Shown one piece after another: positions 45,901-56,467 of a DNA stretch of 64,000 nt. The stretch is from contig NC_092652.1 of NCBI RefSeq assembly GCF_032118995.1, forward strand, positions 26,897,044 through 26,961,043. Direction: 5' to 3'. Positions within the stretch are counted from its first letter, which is position 1, and every line of letters begins with the position of its first letter. Below the pieces are notes generated by a model. It worked only from the letters and a program-made list of their open reading frames with translations, was not told the DNA's origin and did not search any database. Made by a program: the position numbers and the translations under genes. This DNA comes from Asterias amurensis. Taxonomy: Eukaryota; Echinodermata; Asteroidea; Forcipulatida; Asteriidae.

Positions 45901-48900
45901 TTAAAAGACTTCAGGAATGAAGCCTTTTGTAAGTCATCTGAAAGCATGCACCTTTGTACAACAAGGGTGTTTTTTTCTTGTAATTCTCTTCCATGACCAA
46001 TTGAGTCAAAACAGTGACAATTACCAAAGGTGTCCATTGCCTTTAAGCGTAAAAAGCTGCTTAGCAATTGTGGCTTAGAAGAAATAGGTTACCAGCCCTA
46101 AACAGATTATTGTTTGTGACTGGTTCCCTAACTTTTGTCTAGCAGAATAATTTTTCTAGCACCATTTTCTGCTCGATTGCTTTAAGAAATTAGCTTATAG
46201 CATTAGCTGTGGCTATTCCACTCTTGCTGTTGTAGCCAAGAGCCATAGCCCTAACCAAATGTTGTCGATTCGGCCCAACATTTATGTGAAAGTAATCAAA
46301 CAAAACTTCAAACTAAGAAATTTATTTTAGTAGGACGAGACATCTTTTCTATATTTTGTGACGAAGATTATTAAGCAAAAGTCTGAACCTTTTGCAATTT
46401 GATGTTCATTGCATAAATCACCAATAAATGAGAGAGAAAATCATTCCCTAAAGAGTGTAATCATTCACAAATGAAATGTTGTTGTTTAGAAATATAACTA
46501 TTTACGTTTGATTTAATCCAATGACAGCATGGTATGGGTATGCCTTCAATATCGATTCTACTTCATGAATTGATAAAACTGATGCATCACGCAGCATGTA
46601 CTGATGTAATCTTCACGAGAATTGGTACATGTGGTGGGTTGGGTCTAGCACCAGGCACTGTGGTTATCACAGACTCCGCTGTTAATGAGATGTTTCAACC
46701 AGTTTATCAGATGGTAAGGTTTTATGGACTGTTTTGTTTTCATTCTCTGTTTCTGTGCGCCTTGAACATCTCTAGAGATTGATTTTGCGCAGTACAAAAA
46801 CCTATTATTATTATTATTTTAAAGTGTTTTTGAAACTTAAGGCTCTATAACTAAGGATGATTTTGCATTTGGCTTGTTGAGTTAAAGATCAATTAAAATG
46901 AAATCACTTAACTAATTTGGCTGTTTATCCTTGTTTAGTTTGTACGTTTAGTTTTTTTTTTCTTCAAAAGTTTTCCTTCCTTTAATTTTGTTGAAACTGT
47001 TGAAAACCTGTAATTTTAATAATAAATAAGCAATTTTAGCACAGAGCCCTGATGGTGCTCCACATTAAAGTTCCTAAACATACAAACCTTTTAGAAATCT
47101 TTCCAACAACTTGTTGACTTTCTTTGTTTTTGAGGAAGTAGTAGAACTAGCCCATTTCAAAATGCGTACTAACCAAAAGGAACTGTATGGTATAAATGCA
47201 AAAAAAAACGTTAATGGTCTGGGGTTTCTACCCCATAAGAGTTTTTCTCAAATGATAAACAGGTACGCTTTGTTTTTCATAGATTGTTTTAGGCAAACAA
47301 GTTAATCGTCCAACAAAGCTAAGCCGAGAAGTAGCTGAAGAAATCCAGGCAGCTTATGAGCCTGGTGCAAAGTATGACGTTGTCATTGGAAACACAATGT
47401 GCACTTCTGATTTCTATGAAGGTAGGTGATTGTAGATTTTAGTCAATCAATGGGAGACCTTGGGGACGTTTGGTGGCAGCAGACTTACCAGGTAAAATCC
47501 ATTGTTCTTGGTAATGTGCGCATGCTCAGAACTTCGTAAACAATGGAAATTTACCTGGTAAGTCTGTTGCCACCTAGCGTTTCAAAGTCTCCCATTGGGT
47601 TTTCTTAAAGATTGCACATATATGCCACATTTAGTTTACTTTAATTGTTAGTACACACTTTGAGCAAGTTCACATAGTTATAAAAACACTCATAAAAGAA
47701 GCTCTGCTTGTAAAGACTACATTCTGAAGCCCTGAATCTCATTTCTACTTTGTGTTCTTTTATTTCGCTGTCGACCTTCTACCACAATGCTCCTGTTTTA
47801 AAGACTTAATTTGGCCAGTCCCAGCGACCTCCCTCTAACGAGAGTCAATAGCCATTATTTGGACGCGAGTCATGACTTTGACTCATTCATATGCTCTATC
47901 ACACAATCCGGATCCCTTTTTTTAAGTCATCATTTTCAAAGTGTAGACACCTCTACTAGCACCCATTGAGGGAGCCATGAAGCTTGTTCCATTTCTAATC
48001 TCAAGCAACGACAACCCATCCATCGATCTCTCTTGCCAACTATTTTTTGTGGTCTCACTCTTCTGCACAAATAGTTGGTGGATGATGGGGGAGAGGCTGG
48101 CCTTGAGACCTACTCCCACTCTCATGCTGTAGAACAATAAGCTTTGCTAATGGTTGGATGCTTGGTATGGCATCTGTAGACGAGCTTTGTTAATTGGTTA
48201 CTTCTTTAAAAATTATTGTTTTGGCTATGTCTGTCATGCAGTCTGTTTTCATGCAGTAGGAAAATAAATGCGAGTTCGAATTGAAAATAAATGTCTAACT
48301 TTGTACAAGTGGCATTTAGACATCGACATTTAACCCCTCTATTGACAACACTGGCTTGAACAACATTCTTTATTGCTGATAGTGATATATTCAGAGATAA
48401 TAATGTGTTTCACTTTATCAAAATATCTATGGAATTTTTAGGTCAGGCTCGCATTGATGGAGCCATTTGCGATCACACCCTGGAGGACAAGATAGTATAC
48501 CTGAAGGCGGCTTACGACGCTGGGGTCAGAAACATTGAGATGGAAGGAACGTGCCTCGCTGCGATGTGCCATAAATCAGGAATTAAAGGTTGGGAAATTC
48601 CCTCGTTTGAATTTTCACTGAATCTCACAAGAATTACAAGAAGTTTACATCATTGAAGTTTCTTATTTTTTTTAACAAAGGGGATATTTTCCACTTCCTA
48701 AGCCATAAAGGACAAACTTTAAAACCTAAATTTACCTCAAAAACTGAGTTACAGAAGCCTCAGGTATCTCTCAAAAAATAAATGTTGGTTCCAAAGGGAA
48801 GGCGGGCCGGGCTGAAAGGTGACTGCTAATCTTCCGATTCCCCTCTATTATTCCTTGTTTTTATGGTTAACATTAGGGAAATATACTAGAGGAAAAAATG

Positions 48901-49129
48901 CCTAAACGTTGGGGTATAACCAAAGAAAGCTGTAAAATAAAACAAACCTGATCTTGATTTTGCTTTCATGTTCTTGTTCTATTTATCCATAGGTGCTGTT
49001 GTTTGCGTCACTTTACTTGATCGGCTGCTTGGAGACCAAGTGAATATGACACCAGAAGAACATGATGAATGGGAACAGCGCCCTCAAGAGCTGATGGCAA
49101 GATTTATTTCCAAGCGTCTGAAGCTGTGA
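42914..49129 (+). CDS. uridine phosphorylase, complete, 7 coding exons
   Basis: Cytosolic enzyme of pyrimidine salvage: uridine + phosphate gives uracil + ribose-1-phosphate. Exons: 42914-42939, 43971-44097, 45677-45835, 46528-46713, 47283-47421, 48442-48588, 48993-49129. All phases agree; the product is 306 aa with stop (human UPP1 is 310). Visible motifs: MGGSPTRM (phosphate loop), STDRYSMYKVG, the PNP/UDP phosphorylase signature SHGMGMPSISILLHEL across the exon 3-4 joint, TRIGTCGGLGLAPGTVVIT (phosphate-binding Arg), GNTMCTSDFYEGQ and NIEMEG (ribose-contacting Met and Glu), VTLLDRL. All expected active-site positions are present, so it should be active. The ATG chosen gives MGDPSKKPRMEDD; a second Met begins nine residues later, at 43972. 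UPP1 and UPP2 cannot be told apart here. Confidence 0.94.
43521..43799 (+). other. open stretch in a UPP intron, unrecognised
   Basis: A 92-aa plus-strand ORF, and a 108-aa ORF on the opposite strand, across unusually complex sequence for an intron. No domain seen in either. It is probably a fragment of a mobile element or chance; I do not call it a gene. Confidence 0.2.
43877..43952 (-). mobile_element. tRNA-like SINE head next to a UPP splice acceptor
   Basis: On the minus strand: GGTCACCGTGGTCAAGTGGT (A box, Glu/Asp-like) ... GGTTGTGGGTTCGAAACCC (B box) then a poly(G) tract in place of the tail. It ends 18 bases before the acceptor of UPP exon 43971-44097, so it supplies the region where the branch point should lie. 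Related heads: 50176-50261 and 58585-58650. Confidence 0.6.
43971..44097 (+). CDS. UPP exon 2
   Basis: Acceptor ACATTACAG, donor GGTATGAG. Codes (R)MEDDGLVCPPNPYLKKQEK then DVLYHLGLATDKDDLPALFG and DVK. Confidence 0.92.
44240..44303 (+). mobile_element. tRNA-like SINE head in UPP intron
   Basis: A box-like GGTATGGTGTAGTGGTTTC and B box-like GGGTCGAATCTCG, 35 bases apart. The sequence downstream to about 44620 (ending AATAAAATAAACTAAAC) may be its body and tail. Not a functional tRNA. Confidence 0.4.
44951..45105. repeat. foldback element in UPP intron
   Basis: Arms 'AGACCTTTTCGCAAATAC' and 'GTATTTGCGATAAGGTCTT', then 'GAATGAGGTGC'/'GCACCTCATTC', around 'CTAGCTAGCGATC'. The inner part resembles the hairpin at 63053-63110. 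Confidence 0.65.
45677..45835 (+). CDS. UPP exon 3
   Basis: Acceptor TTCTGCAG, donor GTGAGT, 53 whole codons. Codes FVCMGGSPTRMKRFAEFIGK, then RLGLVQENGSGPKDLCSTDR and YSMYKVGCVLSVS. Confidence 0.94.
45890..46045 (-). repeat. fragment of repeat family B
   Basis: Reverse-orientation fragment ending 'GACAATTACCAAAGGTGTCC' and 'TTGCCTTTAA', with 'CAACAAGGGTGTTTTTTTC' inside. Half the element is missing. Confidence 0.45.
46528..46713 (+). CDS. UPP exon 4
   Basis: Acceptor ATGACAG, donor GTAAGG, 62 whole codons. Holds HGMGMPSISILLHELIKL and FTRIGTCGGLGLAPGTVV. Confidence 0.95.
46770..46820 (+). repeat. LINE-tail-like sequence with ATT microsatellite
   Basis: 'GATTTTGCGCAGTACAAAAA' followed by (ATT)n, the arrangement seen at the end of ATT-tailed LINE copies. 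Short, in UPP intron 4. Confidence 0.4.
47283..47421 (+). CDS. UPP exon 5
   Basis: Acceptor TTTTTCATAG, donor GTAGGT. Codes IVLGKQVNRPTKLSREVAEE then IQAAYEPGAKYDVVIGNTMC and TSDFYE, with the next Gly split. Confidence 0.94.
47448..47597. repeat. 150-bp foldback element in UPP intron
   Basis: Left arm CAATGGGAGACCTTGGGGAC and right arm 'AAAGTCTCCCATTG'; inward 'GGTGGCAGCAGACTTACCAG' is mirrored by 'CTGGTAAGTCTGTTGCCACC', then 'CCATTGTTC'. It begins only 27 bp after the end of UPP exon 5. No coding capacity; MITE-like. Confidence 0.75.
48442..48588 (+). CDS. UPP exon 6
   Basis: Acceptor ATTTTTAG, donor GTTGGG (weaker, but frame and homology agree). Codes GQARIDGAICDHTLEDKIVY, LKAAYDAGVRNIEMEGTCLA and AMCHKSGIK. 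NIEME contacts the ribose in this family. Confidence 0.92.
48993..49129 (+). CDS. UPP exon 7 (last)
   Basis: Acceptor TTATCCATAG. Codes AVVCVTLLDRLLGDQVNMTP then EEHDEWEQRPQELMARFISK and RLKL, TGA at 49127-49129. Confidence 0.94.
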
Positions 49130-49832
49130 GAATATACAGACTGATCTGAAATAATGAAATTATTTGTTTTGAAGGATCTTTAAAAGTGTGTGTGCTAGAT
49201 TTTAACATATTATTACTGCCCAAATTTTTCTTCTGGGTTTTATGTCATTATGCTTTAGACATGTATGCAAATTTAGCAGCTGCGAATTGATCGCAATCCA
49301 CTTGCTAGTTGCTGCTGTCATTCTAGACATGGTCAGTTTTGCAATTAGAGACTGGGATACTAGGGGTATACAAGTATTCTTATCGGGATACCGGGTTGCA
49401 TCGAAACTTGGTCCTGAATAATTAACTTGTATTGACTCAATCCACCAGGGCCCAATGTCGTGGCTCTGCATGCTTACCGTAAGCAAATAATTGACACTTA
49501 CGGAAGCAGAGAATTCTGTGCTTACATCAAGCGTATTTCACGGGTAAGCGAGGAGTTTTGGCTTGGACACGTGCGTACTTCACGTTACTAGATATTCTAC
49601 ACTTACAGGGCTTGCACAGAAATTCGGCGCTGGCAGGTAAGCAGAAAATGGTGATCGTAAGCGCAGAATTCGACAGTCAGCAGTGCCATGAAATAGGGTC
49701 CTGGTGTCATCACCCAGTAAGTTTTGCCATTTTGGAGTCAGATGTGTGTTTGTCAGGCATGATTTTCTTTCTACTTTAATCTTTTTTTTTTTTTTTTTTA
49801 GTTTATGTATGAGTAGGTCAACCCTTGCACTC

Positions 49833-49838
49833 AATAAA
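49833..49838 (+). terminator. candidate UPP poly(A) signal
   Basis: AATAAA, about 700 bases past the stop codon, with no earlier perfect hexamer seen. Moderate support only, because AT-rich DNA produces such hexamers by chance. Confidence 0.35.
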
Positions 49839-50175
49839 ATATACCTCCTTTTTTCCATGGACCAAATATCATGCCTCTGGTGTGAGTGTGCGTTTCAGGT
49901 GACATGTTTCCAGGTACTAGACCAGCACCATATGTGACCTCAGTGCAATGGGTCTATACCAGGAACATTATGTTATATAGGATTGCAGGGTACCAGTTTA
50001 ATTGCAATAATTTCCAAAAATGGCTTTGTTCCATCAAAAGAAATTTAACAAAGTCACATTTAGGAGATAAATATAAAAAAACAATTCCAGCAAAAGTTTT
50101 CTGCACTCCAGTTAAAAAAGTTTAAAATCGTTTAAAAAGTGTTCATTAACTGAACTGTAAGTGACAATAATTGTA

Positions 50176-50261
50176 GGCACTGTGGAAAGCAGTCAGCATG
50201 GGATTCGAACCTACAACCTTGGGATTGCATGCTCTGCAGTCTAACCAGTAACCACAGTGCC
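50176..50261 (-). mobile_element. tRNA-like SINE head with inverted ends
   Basis: On the minus strand GGCACTGTGG opens and CCACAGTGCC closes, a perfect 10-bp pairing. Inside are TTACTGGTTAGACTGCAG (A box-like) and GGTTCGAATCCC (B box). Similar to 43877-43952 and 58585-58650. No proper anticodon arm, so not a working tRNA. Confidence 0.55.
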
Positions 50262-50975
50262 AGTGTTCAAACTGAGTGAAATCAGAAGCCACAATATTTA
50301 GATGATGTTGTCTCAAAGCCGTAACAACATTTAATGTGTGTATTAAATACTTCTAAAACTGGTTAGGAACGTATTTCTGTCAAAATATCAAACATAGTGC
50401 AAATGCTTTTGTATTTTTTCAAACACATTCTTTTTTCTTCAAATTTCATACTGAAATCATCCATTATTTAGTGGATCAAACCTCAAAAACTTTGGGAATA
50501 TATTTCAAAACAAAAAGGGTTTTAAAAAGAAAAATTATACTGAAATTGTTAAGTCTTATACTAAACTTACAGAAATGATGTGTAAAACAATCAGTGTAGT
50601 GCTTAAGTTATAGTAGTGATGTGTTAATAATATTAAATTTAGTCATATAGATTATAGTAATAAGACATTTATATTTTTCCAGATGGCTATATTGAAAAAA
50701 ATGTTTTATTTTGTAGAATTTATTCTTTTTCCCTTTTGTAAATAATGGACCAATTCTATGTCATAATTGATGGTCATTTCGTATAAGAACTTAGATGAGG
50801 ATGCAATGAAACTGGGAAATTGTTGTGAATGAAAGAATCAGTTATTTAATGTCAAAAACTCTTTTCAGGTTATGTTTGTTGGTTGTTATACAGTTAACCA
50901 TGGGAACAGTATATGTTTTATACAAAGTACCTGTTGTTTCCGTAGACTTTGGGCAAGTTGTGACCAAGCGGTTAA

Positions 50976-51356
50976 AGGAACACGTTGCCTTGGATCAGTC
51001 GAGTTGGTCTTTGAAAAGCGGTGTAACCCTTTATTATAGAATGCATATGATTAGGCAGATATTTTAAAAGTAGAATATAATGATCCACACAAGTATCACT
51101 CGAAATTGCGTGGTTTTCCTTTTACCTCATCGACAAACACGGTCGGCCATTTATGGGAGTCAAATTTTTGACTCCCATAAATGGCCGACCGTGTTAGTTC
51201 GCAAAGTAAAAGGAAAACCACGCAATTTCGAGGCAAATGTGTGAGGATCATTGTATTCTACTTTTTAAACATCTTTCTAACCATATGTATTTTATAACAA
51301 ATGTATACAATTGCTTTTCAAAGACCAACTCGATCGATCCAAGGCAACTTGTTCTT
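50976..51356. mobile_element. 381-bp near-complete palindrome with TTAA target duplications
   Basis: Starts AGGAACACGTTGCCTTGGAT and ends in its near complement, continuing inward: 'GAGTTGGTCTTTGAAAAGCG', 'AAAAGTAGAATATAATGATC', 'CGAAATTGCGTGGTTTTCCT' and 'AACACGGTCGGCCATTTATG' each have a complement in the second half, meeting at a centre TTTTTGACTCCC near 51165. It is flanked by TTAA on both sides (50972-50975, 51357-51360), as piggyBac-type insertions are. No transposase. The arms diverge by only scattered bases. Confidence 0.8.
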
Positions 51357-51545
51357 TTAAGACCACCAAACTCGAGCTCTGGTTTTTCTGTTCTGCAGAG
51401 TATAGGTTTGACTCCTTGTCGTGACACTTTACTTCTTAAGCAAAGCAATTAACCATTTAAATTTCGTCTTTTCTGAGGTGAGTGACCAGAAGTATTTGAA
51501 CAATCGTATGCTTCCTACTAAGTGCCTGCTCTTTAGTGAATTTTT

Positions 51546-51581
51546 TATTATTTATTTTTTTTTAGGGGGGGGGGGGGGGCG
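51546..51581 (+). repeat. T-rich tract followed by G13
   Basis: TTTATTATTTATTTTTTTTTA then a G run ending CGCAG. Simple sequence; the length may be unreliable. Confidence 0.6.
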
Positions 51582-51746
51582 CAGTTCAGCTCCCAGACTA
51601 ATCTAAAAAATCTTGACTTTATTGAGGCGGTATTGACACAAACGCCATGTTCCCAAATTGGACTTCAAATTGTGGTGTCCCTGTAGAGGACATTGTATTT
51701 TGGCAGTAATCTAGCCTTATGTTTTTAATATCTCCTAGGACGTGTC

Positions 51747-52032
51747 TTAAAGGGAAGGTGGTACACTATTGGTAATTGTCAAAGACCAGTCTTCTCACAA
51801 GGTGTATCCCAACATAAATACATTGTTGGAGGAATTTGTGTGCTTTCAGATAGAAATAAAAGACTTCTAGCTAGGTGAGAAATTACCTCTTTCTCAAAAT
51901 CTATGATACTTCAGAGGGAACCGTTTCTCAAAATTATTTATACTATCAACAGCCCTCCAATGCTCGTTACCAAGTCAGTTTTTAAGTTAATATTTGTTTT
52001 GAGTAATTGCCAAACGTGTACCTTCCCTTTAA
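51747..52032 (+). repeat. TIR repeat family B variant
   Basis: Variant ends: starts CTTAAAGGGAAGGTGGTACA and ends 'TGTACCTTCCCTTTAA'. Internal order matches family B ('AGAGGGAACCGTTTCTCA', 'TACTATCAACAGCCCTCC') but about 100 bp of the left-centre is missing. A subfamily or a deleted copy. Confidence 0.7.
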
Positions 52033-53061
52033 GTTAGGACTATCTTTGTTAAATCGTAAGCCTGTGGATTTGTTTAACAGTTCTCAGAGGAAAGAATACA
52101 GTATACAGTCCTTACTACACATAATTGTTTGGTAAAATAAAGTACAACATTTGACGCTGTATACAGTGATAGTTATGCAACAGAAACTTTACAAGTGTCT
52201 TCTTGTAAGTCACAGAAGCTTTGATTAATACAAATGTTTAGGCTGTTAATTTACTACTGTCTCTCTAAGACTGCGTCAAAAAGTCCAAAGTAACTTTCAC
52301 AATAATTGAAAGAGATATTGACATGAAAGTTGATATAAAAAGAGTTTTTATTGTAGTCTATATTCTGAATTTGTTTTTATGACATGTGCATAATAATCAT
52401 AATCCATGTTAATAGCAAATTGCAGTAAAACACATCAAGACAATCACATTTGATTCCTAATTTATTGGTTTTAAATATTGCTATAAAAAATTAATATGTC
52501 CATATATTAGGAGAAGTAAAGGATACATTTAAAAGGACCCATTTGAACAACAATTGAACAGAAAATTCATACTTTGTTTTATGTTAAAGCATTGTTAATT
52601 GAATCAAAAGATAATTCCATATTTTGTTACCACATGTACATAAAATCTTTTAAGAGTGTAAAGTCCAAAATCCATGATGTCAATGAGATAAATTTAATTT
52701 TTCAAATTAATAAAGAAATACCCAAATGTTTTTACAGAATACATAATTGTAGTTATGTCGTTTAATTCCATCCCACTTGATGTGTTTATAAATTTACAGC
52801 AATACCACCCCAATGAAACCATTCTTTACTATTATAGAGATGTCTAAAAAGGGTAGATAACAAATAAATATTATAATTCAGTAAGTTCCTTTTCTAAGCT
52901 TCGAAACTGATGTCAAATTTCACTATTATCATATTTCCCAAATTAAATTTATTTGTGTACAAACAGTACTTTTTCTCTAATTAAGGCAGTTGTTATGAAA
53001 ATTTTACACAAAGTTGCCCTCTGTTTTTTAAATCATCATGAAAATGGCGATTAAGAAAGCA
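52033..53061. other. no gene seen
   Basis: AT-rich sequence with short chance ORFs only. No repeat or splice-site pattern stands out. Confidence 0.4.
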
Positions 53062-53063
53062 TA

Positions 53064-53192
53064 AAGGCCGGTTTATAGTCGGTCGCGCGATGGAAATCTT
53101 GTGCGCGATCCTAAGACTGAGGCCTAAATGCTGTGTCTTGTTATGATTGCGCGTCAAGATTTCCATCGTGTGACCGACTATAACTCGGCCTT
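53064..53192. mobile_element. MITE with 'AAGGCCGGTTTATAGTCGGT' ends
   Basis: A 129-bp foldback: the left end AAGGCCGGTTTATAGTCGGT is matched by the right end ACCGACTATAACTCGGCCTT, and 'CGATGGAAATCTTG' by 'CAAGATTTCCATCG'. A TA dinucleotide flanks both ends, as in Tc1/mariner-type MITEs; TWA of Harbinger type is a less good fit. Non-coding. Confidence 0.7.
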
Positions 53193-54044
53193 TACTCACA
53201 ATTTCATAAAGTCAATGAAATTGTAAAATTCTGTTTAAATAGTTAAAAAAAAAAAAAAAATTCACCACGTAAAAAACCAATTGAACATCAGTCACTACCA
53301 AAGCATGCATTAACATTTACTCAGCATTGGGCTAATTGGATAAATGAATAAAATAATACAATAATATTAATAATAATCTGTAACATTTTAATGTCACTTG
53401 GATTACATTGAACGACAAACATAACATATCCTAAAAAACATAGAACATCATATATACAGCTTTTTAATGTAATGTTTTTACATACACAATATAAGTATAA
53501 ATATCCTTTACACATTAAAAAATAGTTTTACAAAAGCCAAAACACTGCCTGCTCTTGTTGGGGGAAAATTAATTGTTCATTAATTTAATACCTTTTTTAG
53601 ATTTCTTTTAATGGATGATTGTTGATTGTTGATTTCTCCCCTAGTACATGTTAACAAATTGGAGCTTGCCTTGCAAAGTCTGGTGCAACTTGTTCCAAAT
53701 CTTATTTCTACAACTTTCATACTTGAGCTGGTCTGAAAGCTACCTGCTTAGCCTCTTGAATATGATGATATTGCCCTGGCCACAGACAAAAACAAATGTG
53801 CGAAATTCAACCACTGGAAATTAACCTAGAAATCTTTTTTTTTTTCTTCCAGAAATGGCCATTTTGCCTGTGATACCAAAGTTTGTGAAGGCACATCTTG
53901 TGCTTTTGTACGTTTTTGCACATTAACGTTACCGGCACAATGTTCGGTTGTAAAACCCTTAACCAATGAAGGAAGTGACAAATGGATGTCCTAAAACATT
54001 TTGATTCATCGATGACACTTCCAACCACACATCAACCACATAGT
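53193..54044. other. no gene seen
   Basis: AT-rich with an A16 run near 53245-53261 and no recognisable coding sequence. Confidence 0.4.
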
Positions 54045-54720
54045 TCATCTGTCATCATACCACATCAGGAATATTGGTAAGATTCGTAAGTACTTGGACT
54101 CGCATTTGTCACTTCTCGTCTTGACAATGGCAATGCTCTTCTCTACAGTCTTCCTAACTACAGTCTTCCTAAGTCTTCCAGATTTCCCGTCTTCAATGCC
54201 TCCAAAATACTGCTGCCCGCATTGTGACACTCTAGGAAATCTTGTTCCATCACCCCCATTCTGAAACAACTACACTGGCTCCCTATCTCTCAATGAATCT
54301 TCTTCAAGCTGACGCTCATTGTCCACAAAGCACTTAATGGCAAGGCTCCCCACTATATTTCTGAACTCCTTCAAGTTTACACTCCATCAAGAAATCTTCG
54401 ATCAAGTTCCATGCTTCTTCTCATTGAACCCAAGTCTCGCCACTCATGGGGAGACAGGTCTTTTTCTTCAGCTGTGCCACTTATCTGGAACTCTCTACCA
54501 CTTAATCTTAGATCTTGTCTTTGTACCACAACATTCAAATCTCTTCTCAAAACTTATCTTATGTCACAGGTTTTCAAAGACTAATTTTGTTGTGTCTGTT
54601 TTTTCTTTGTTTTGTTTTGTTTTGTTTGTTGTTGGTTTTTTACTGCACGTTGAACACCCAGCAGGGTGGATACGTGTGCATTACAAGTCTTATTATTATT
54701 ATTATAGTATTATTATTATT
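54045..54720 (+). mobile_element. 5'-truncated LINE, C-terminal reverse transcriptase ORF
   Basis: The plus strand carries the end of an ORF2, broken by frameshifts early on: HHIRNIGKIRKYLDSHL (the conserved 'LR.IG.IRK.L' motif), then after damage LHWLPISLN, FFKLTLIVHKALNGKAPHYI, SELLQVYTPSRNLRSS, SFSSAVPLIWNSLPLNLRS and TFKSLLKTYL, ending at a stop near 54583. This is the CR1/Jockey/Rex-type LINE C-terminus. A 3' region with 'GGATACGTGTGCATTACAAG' leads into (ATT)n at 54690-54720. The 5' part is absent and the frame is broken, so it is inactive. Confidence 0.82.
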
Positions 54721-56144
54721 AACATTCATTGTCAAATAATTCCGTCACTTTTAGAGATGAAACAATTCTATCCACACACTGAAATAGTCACCTGGATCCT
54801 TTAAAACAATTAGAACGACATCAACTAAAATTTGCCTGGTATGCATGTAGAACTGGTTAACAGCAGTATTTACAGCAGATAAATAATGACATTGAATACA
54901 AACCATGGGAGTGAATACATTGAAGGGTTTAAAGTTAAAAACACTCTAAAAATATCGTCAAGCCGGTGGGTCATGTTCAACTAAACAAACTCTCAAGTGA
55001 TTTGTAAATATTACAGTTGATAAATAGGCTTATACGGGCATTTCAAACGTGTCAAGTCTTAACTACTTCTTGCTTTTTCGCGAACAAACTGAACATTTCA
55101 CTCTGACCGGATATCAAAAGTAAATTTCATTTTCTTTCATAAAACTATTTTAAGGAACTTATACTTGGTGTCTTAATAATTTACATATTTATAAATATTG
55201 ATACATTTCCGGTGGGTATTGATACTTTAAGGCACGGTAACAAGAGTTTTCACATAATTAGTTTACTAACTAATTTTAAGCTGGTTAGATAAGTTGAGCT
55301 TAGCTTTTATAGTTTAACTTTGTAGTTGCAAACAAACATGTACGAATGTTATACAGAAGAGTCTAAGAAAAAAAACTTCAGAAACGTTAATTTCAAAAAG
55401 AGTATGTGCATGTATTGGGAAAGATACATGTACATTATTGGACTTTTGTTCATGAAATACAATCGCTTTTATCAATCAGACAATTTATTGTAAAAGGTAT
55501 TCATTTGAGTTTAAATCAAGTTTTACCCTCCCCCTTTTGAGGCTGAATCCAGAGCAGCCAAATTTCATAAAGCTGATTAACAACAAGTTGCTAAGCACAA
55601 AACAAATTTGCTTACCAGAAAAAAGGTTACCAGGCACGACGTTATGTAACTTGTTTCATTTGCAACTGGTTTATTGTTACCTCTTGCTCAGCAAAAATTG
55701 TTTGACAGCTTTATAGAAGTTGGCCCTGATGTGACAATTTCTTGTAAGTTCAGCTCAGCCCGACCTTCAGTTAAATGATCTTTAGAAACCAAAGTATATT
55801 TAGAAATTTGAACTTGTGTTTAATTCCTGTGGGATTTATGATTTTGATGTAAGAATGACATCCCTTATATGATGATGATGAGTTCATGAATACATTCTCG
55901 CCCTAAAAGGTACCAGAAACCAACATTTAGAGTCATTTTCCTTTAAGTCATTGTGATGAAACTGCAGGCAACTGCATATCCCACAGGTAATTGTGGGTTG
56001 GCAACAAACAACTTGCATTATCAAGCTGCACAAATTATATTTACAAAATGCAGCGTCGTACAAAATATTAAAACTATCCACACATAGCATTCAGCTAGAG
56101 TCTATACACATCTGTTATTTAATTCCCTTCTCGGGGTGAAATTT
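54721..56144. other. spacer and 3' flank of the semaphorin-like gene
   Basis: Contains a decayed foldback copy (55559-55730). AATAAA on the minus strand at 55670-55675 is a possible poly(A) signal about 470 bases past the stop at 56145. No other gene seen. Confidence 0.4.
55559..55730. repeat. decayed copy of the 15068-15297 foldback
   Basis: 'CAAATTTCATAAAGCTGATT', 'GCTAAGCACAAAACAAATTT' and 'GCTTACCAGAAAAAAGGTTA' correspond to the better copy, with the complementary end 'TTTATAGAAGTTGGCC'. Confidence 0.5.
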
Positions 56145-56467
56145 TCAACTTTGGTCATTTCCAGTCGTCCTGGCAACCTGGTGCCTAAATGCACTAGGGT
56201 GTTGACAATCGTAATCATCATCGGTGAAATGATCCGCAGTGTCGTCATCATACTCAGAATTTCTTCTCATCTCTCTGGCCTGGCAGCTTTTGAGCCATGT
56301 TCGATAGATGGTAACCGACATGAGAGCACCAGCTACAGCCGAGCATATCGCAATGATGAGGATAAACGTAGGGCTGATTGGGTCGGCGGGGGCCGGTTGT
56401 TGGACACAAGCCACTTCGGGTTTGGCTTGTAATCGCTGGACTTCTGGGATAGCACGAGGGAAGGGCT
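56145..56467 (-). CDS. semaphorin-5-like last exon: linker, transmembrane span, tail
   Basis: Acceptor GTATTTCAG. Codes [20 protein letters not shown], a Pro/Ala stretch, a ~22-residue hydrophobic span with a short basic stop (YRTWLK), and a tail with [16 protein letters not shown] ending TGNDQS and TGA at 56145. The acidic patch is a feature of the cytoplasmic tail. No PDZ ligand or SH3 motif evident. Confidence 0.85.

Larger units (their letters stand above)
49130..50975. other. UPP 3' region and spacer, no further gene
   Basis: A poly(A) signal AATAAA at 49833-49838 is the first I find after the UPP stop and may mark the end of a ~0.7-kb 3' untranslated region. A (T)17 run lies at 49783-49799 and a tRNA-like element at 50176-50261. 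Nothing else is recognisable. Confidence 0.4.

Noticed and set aside
47922-48137. 71-aa minus-strand ORF inside a UPP intron
   Set aside because: No domain and no splice context; reads as chance.
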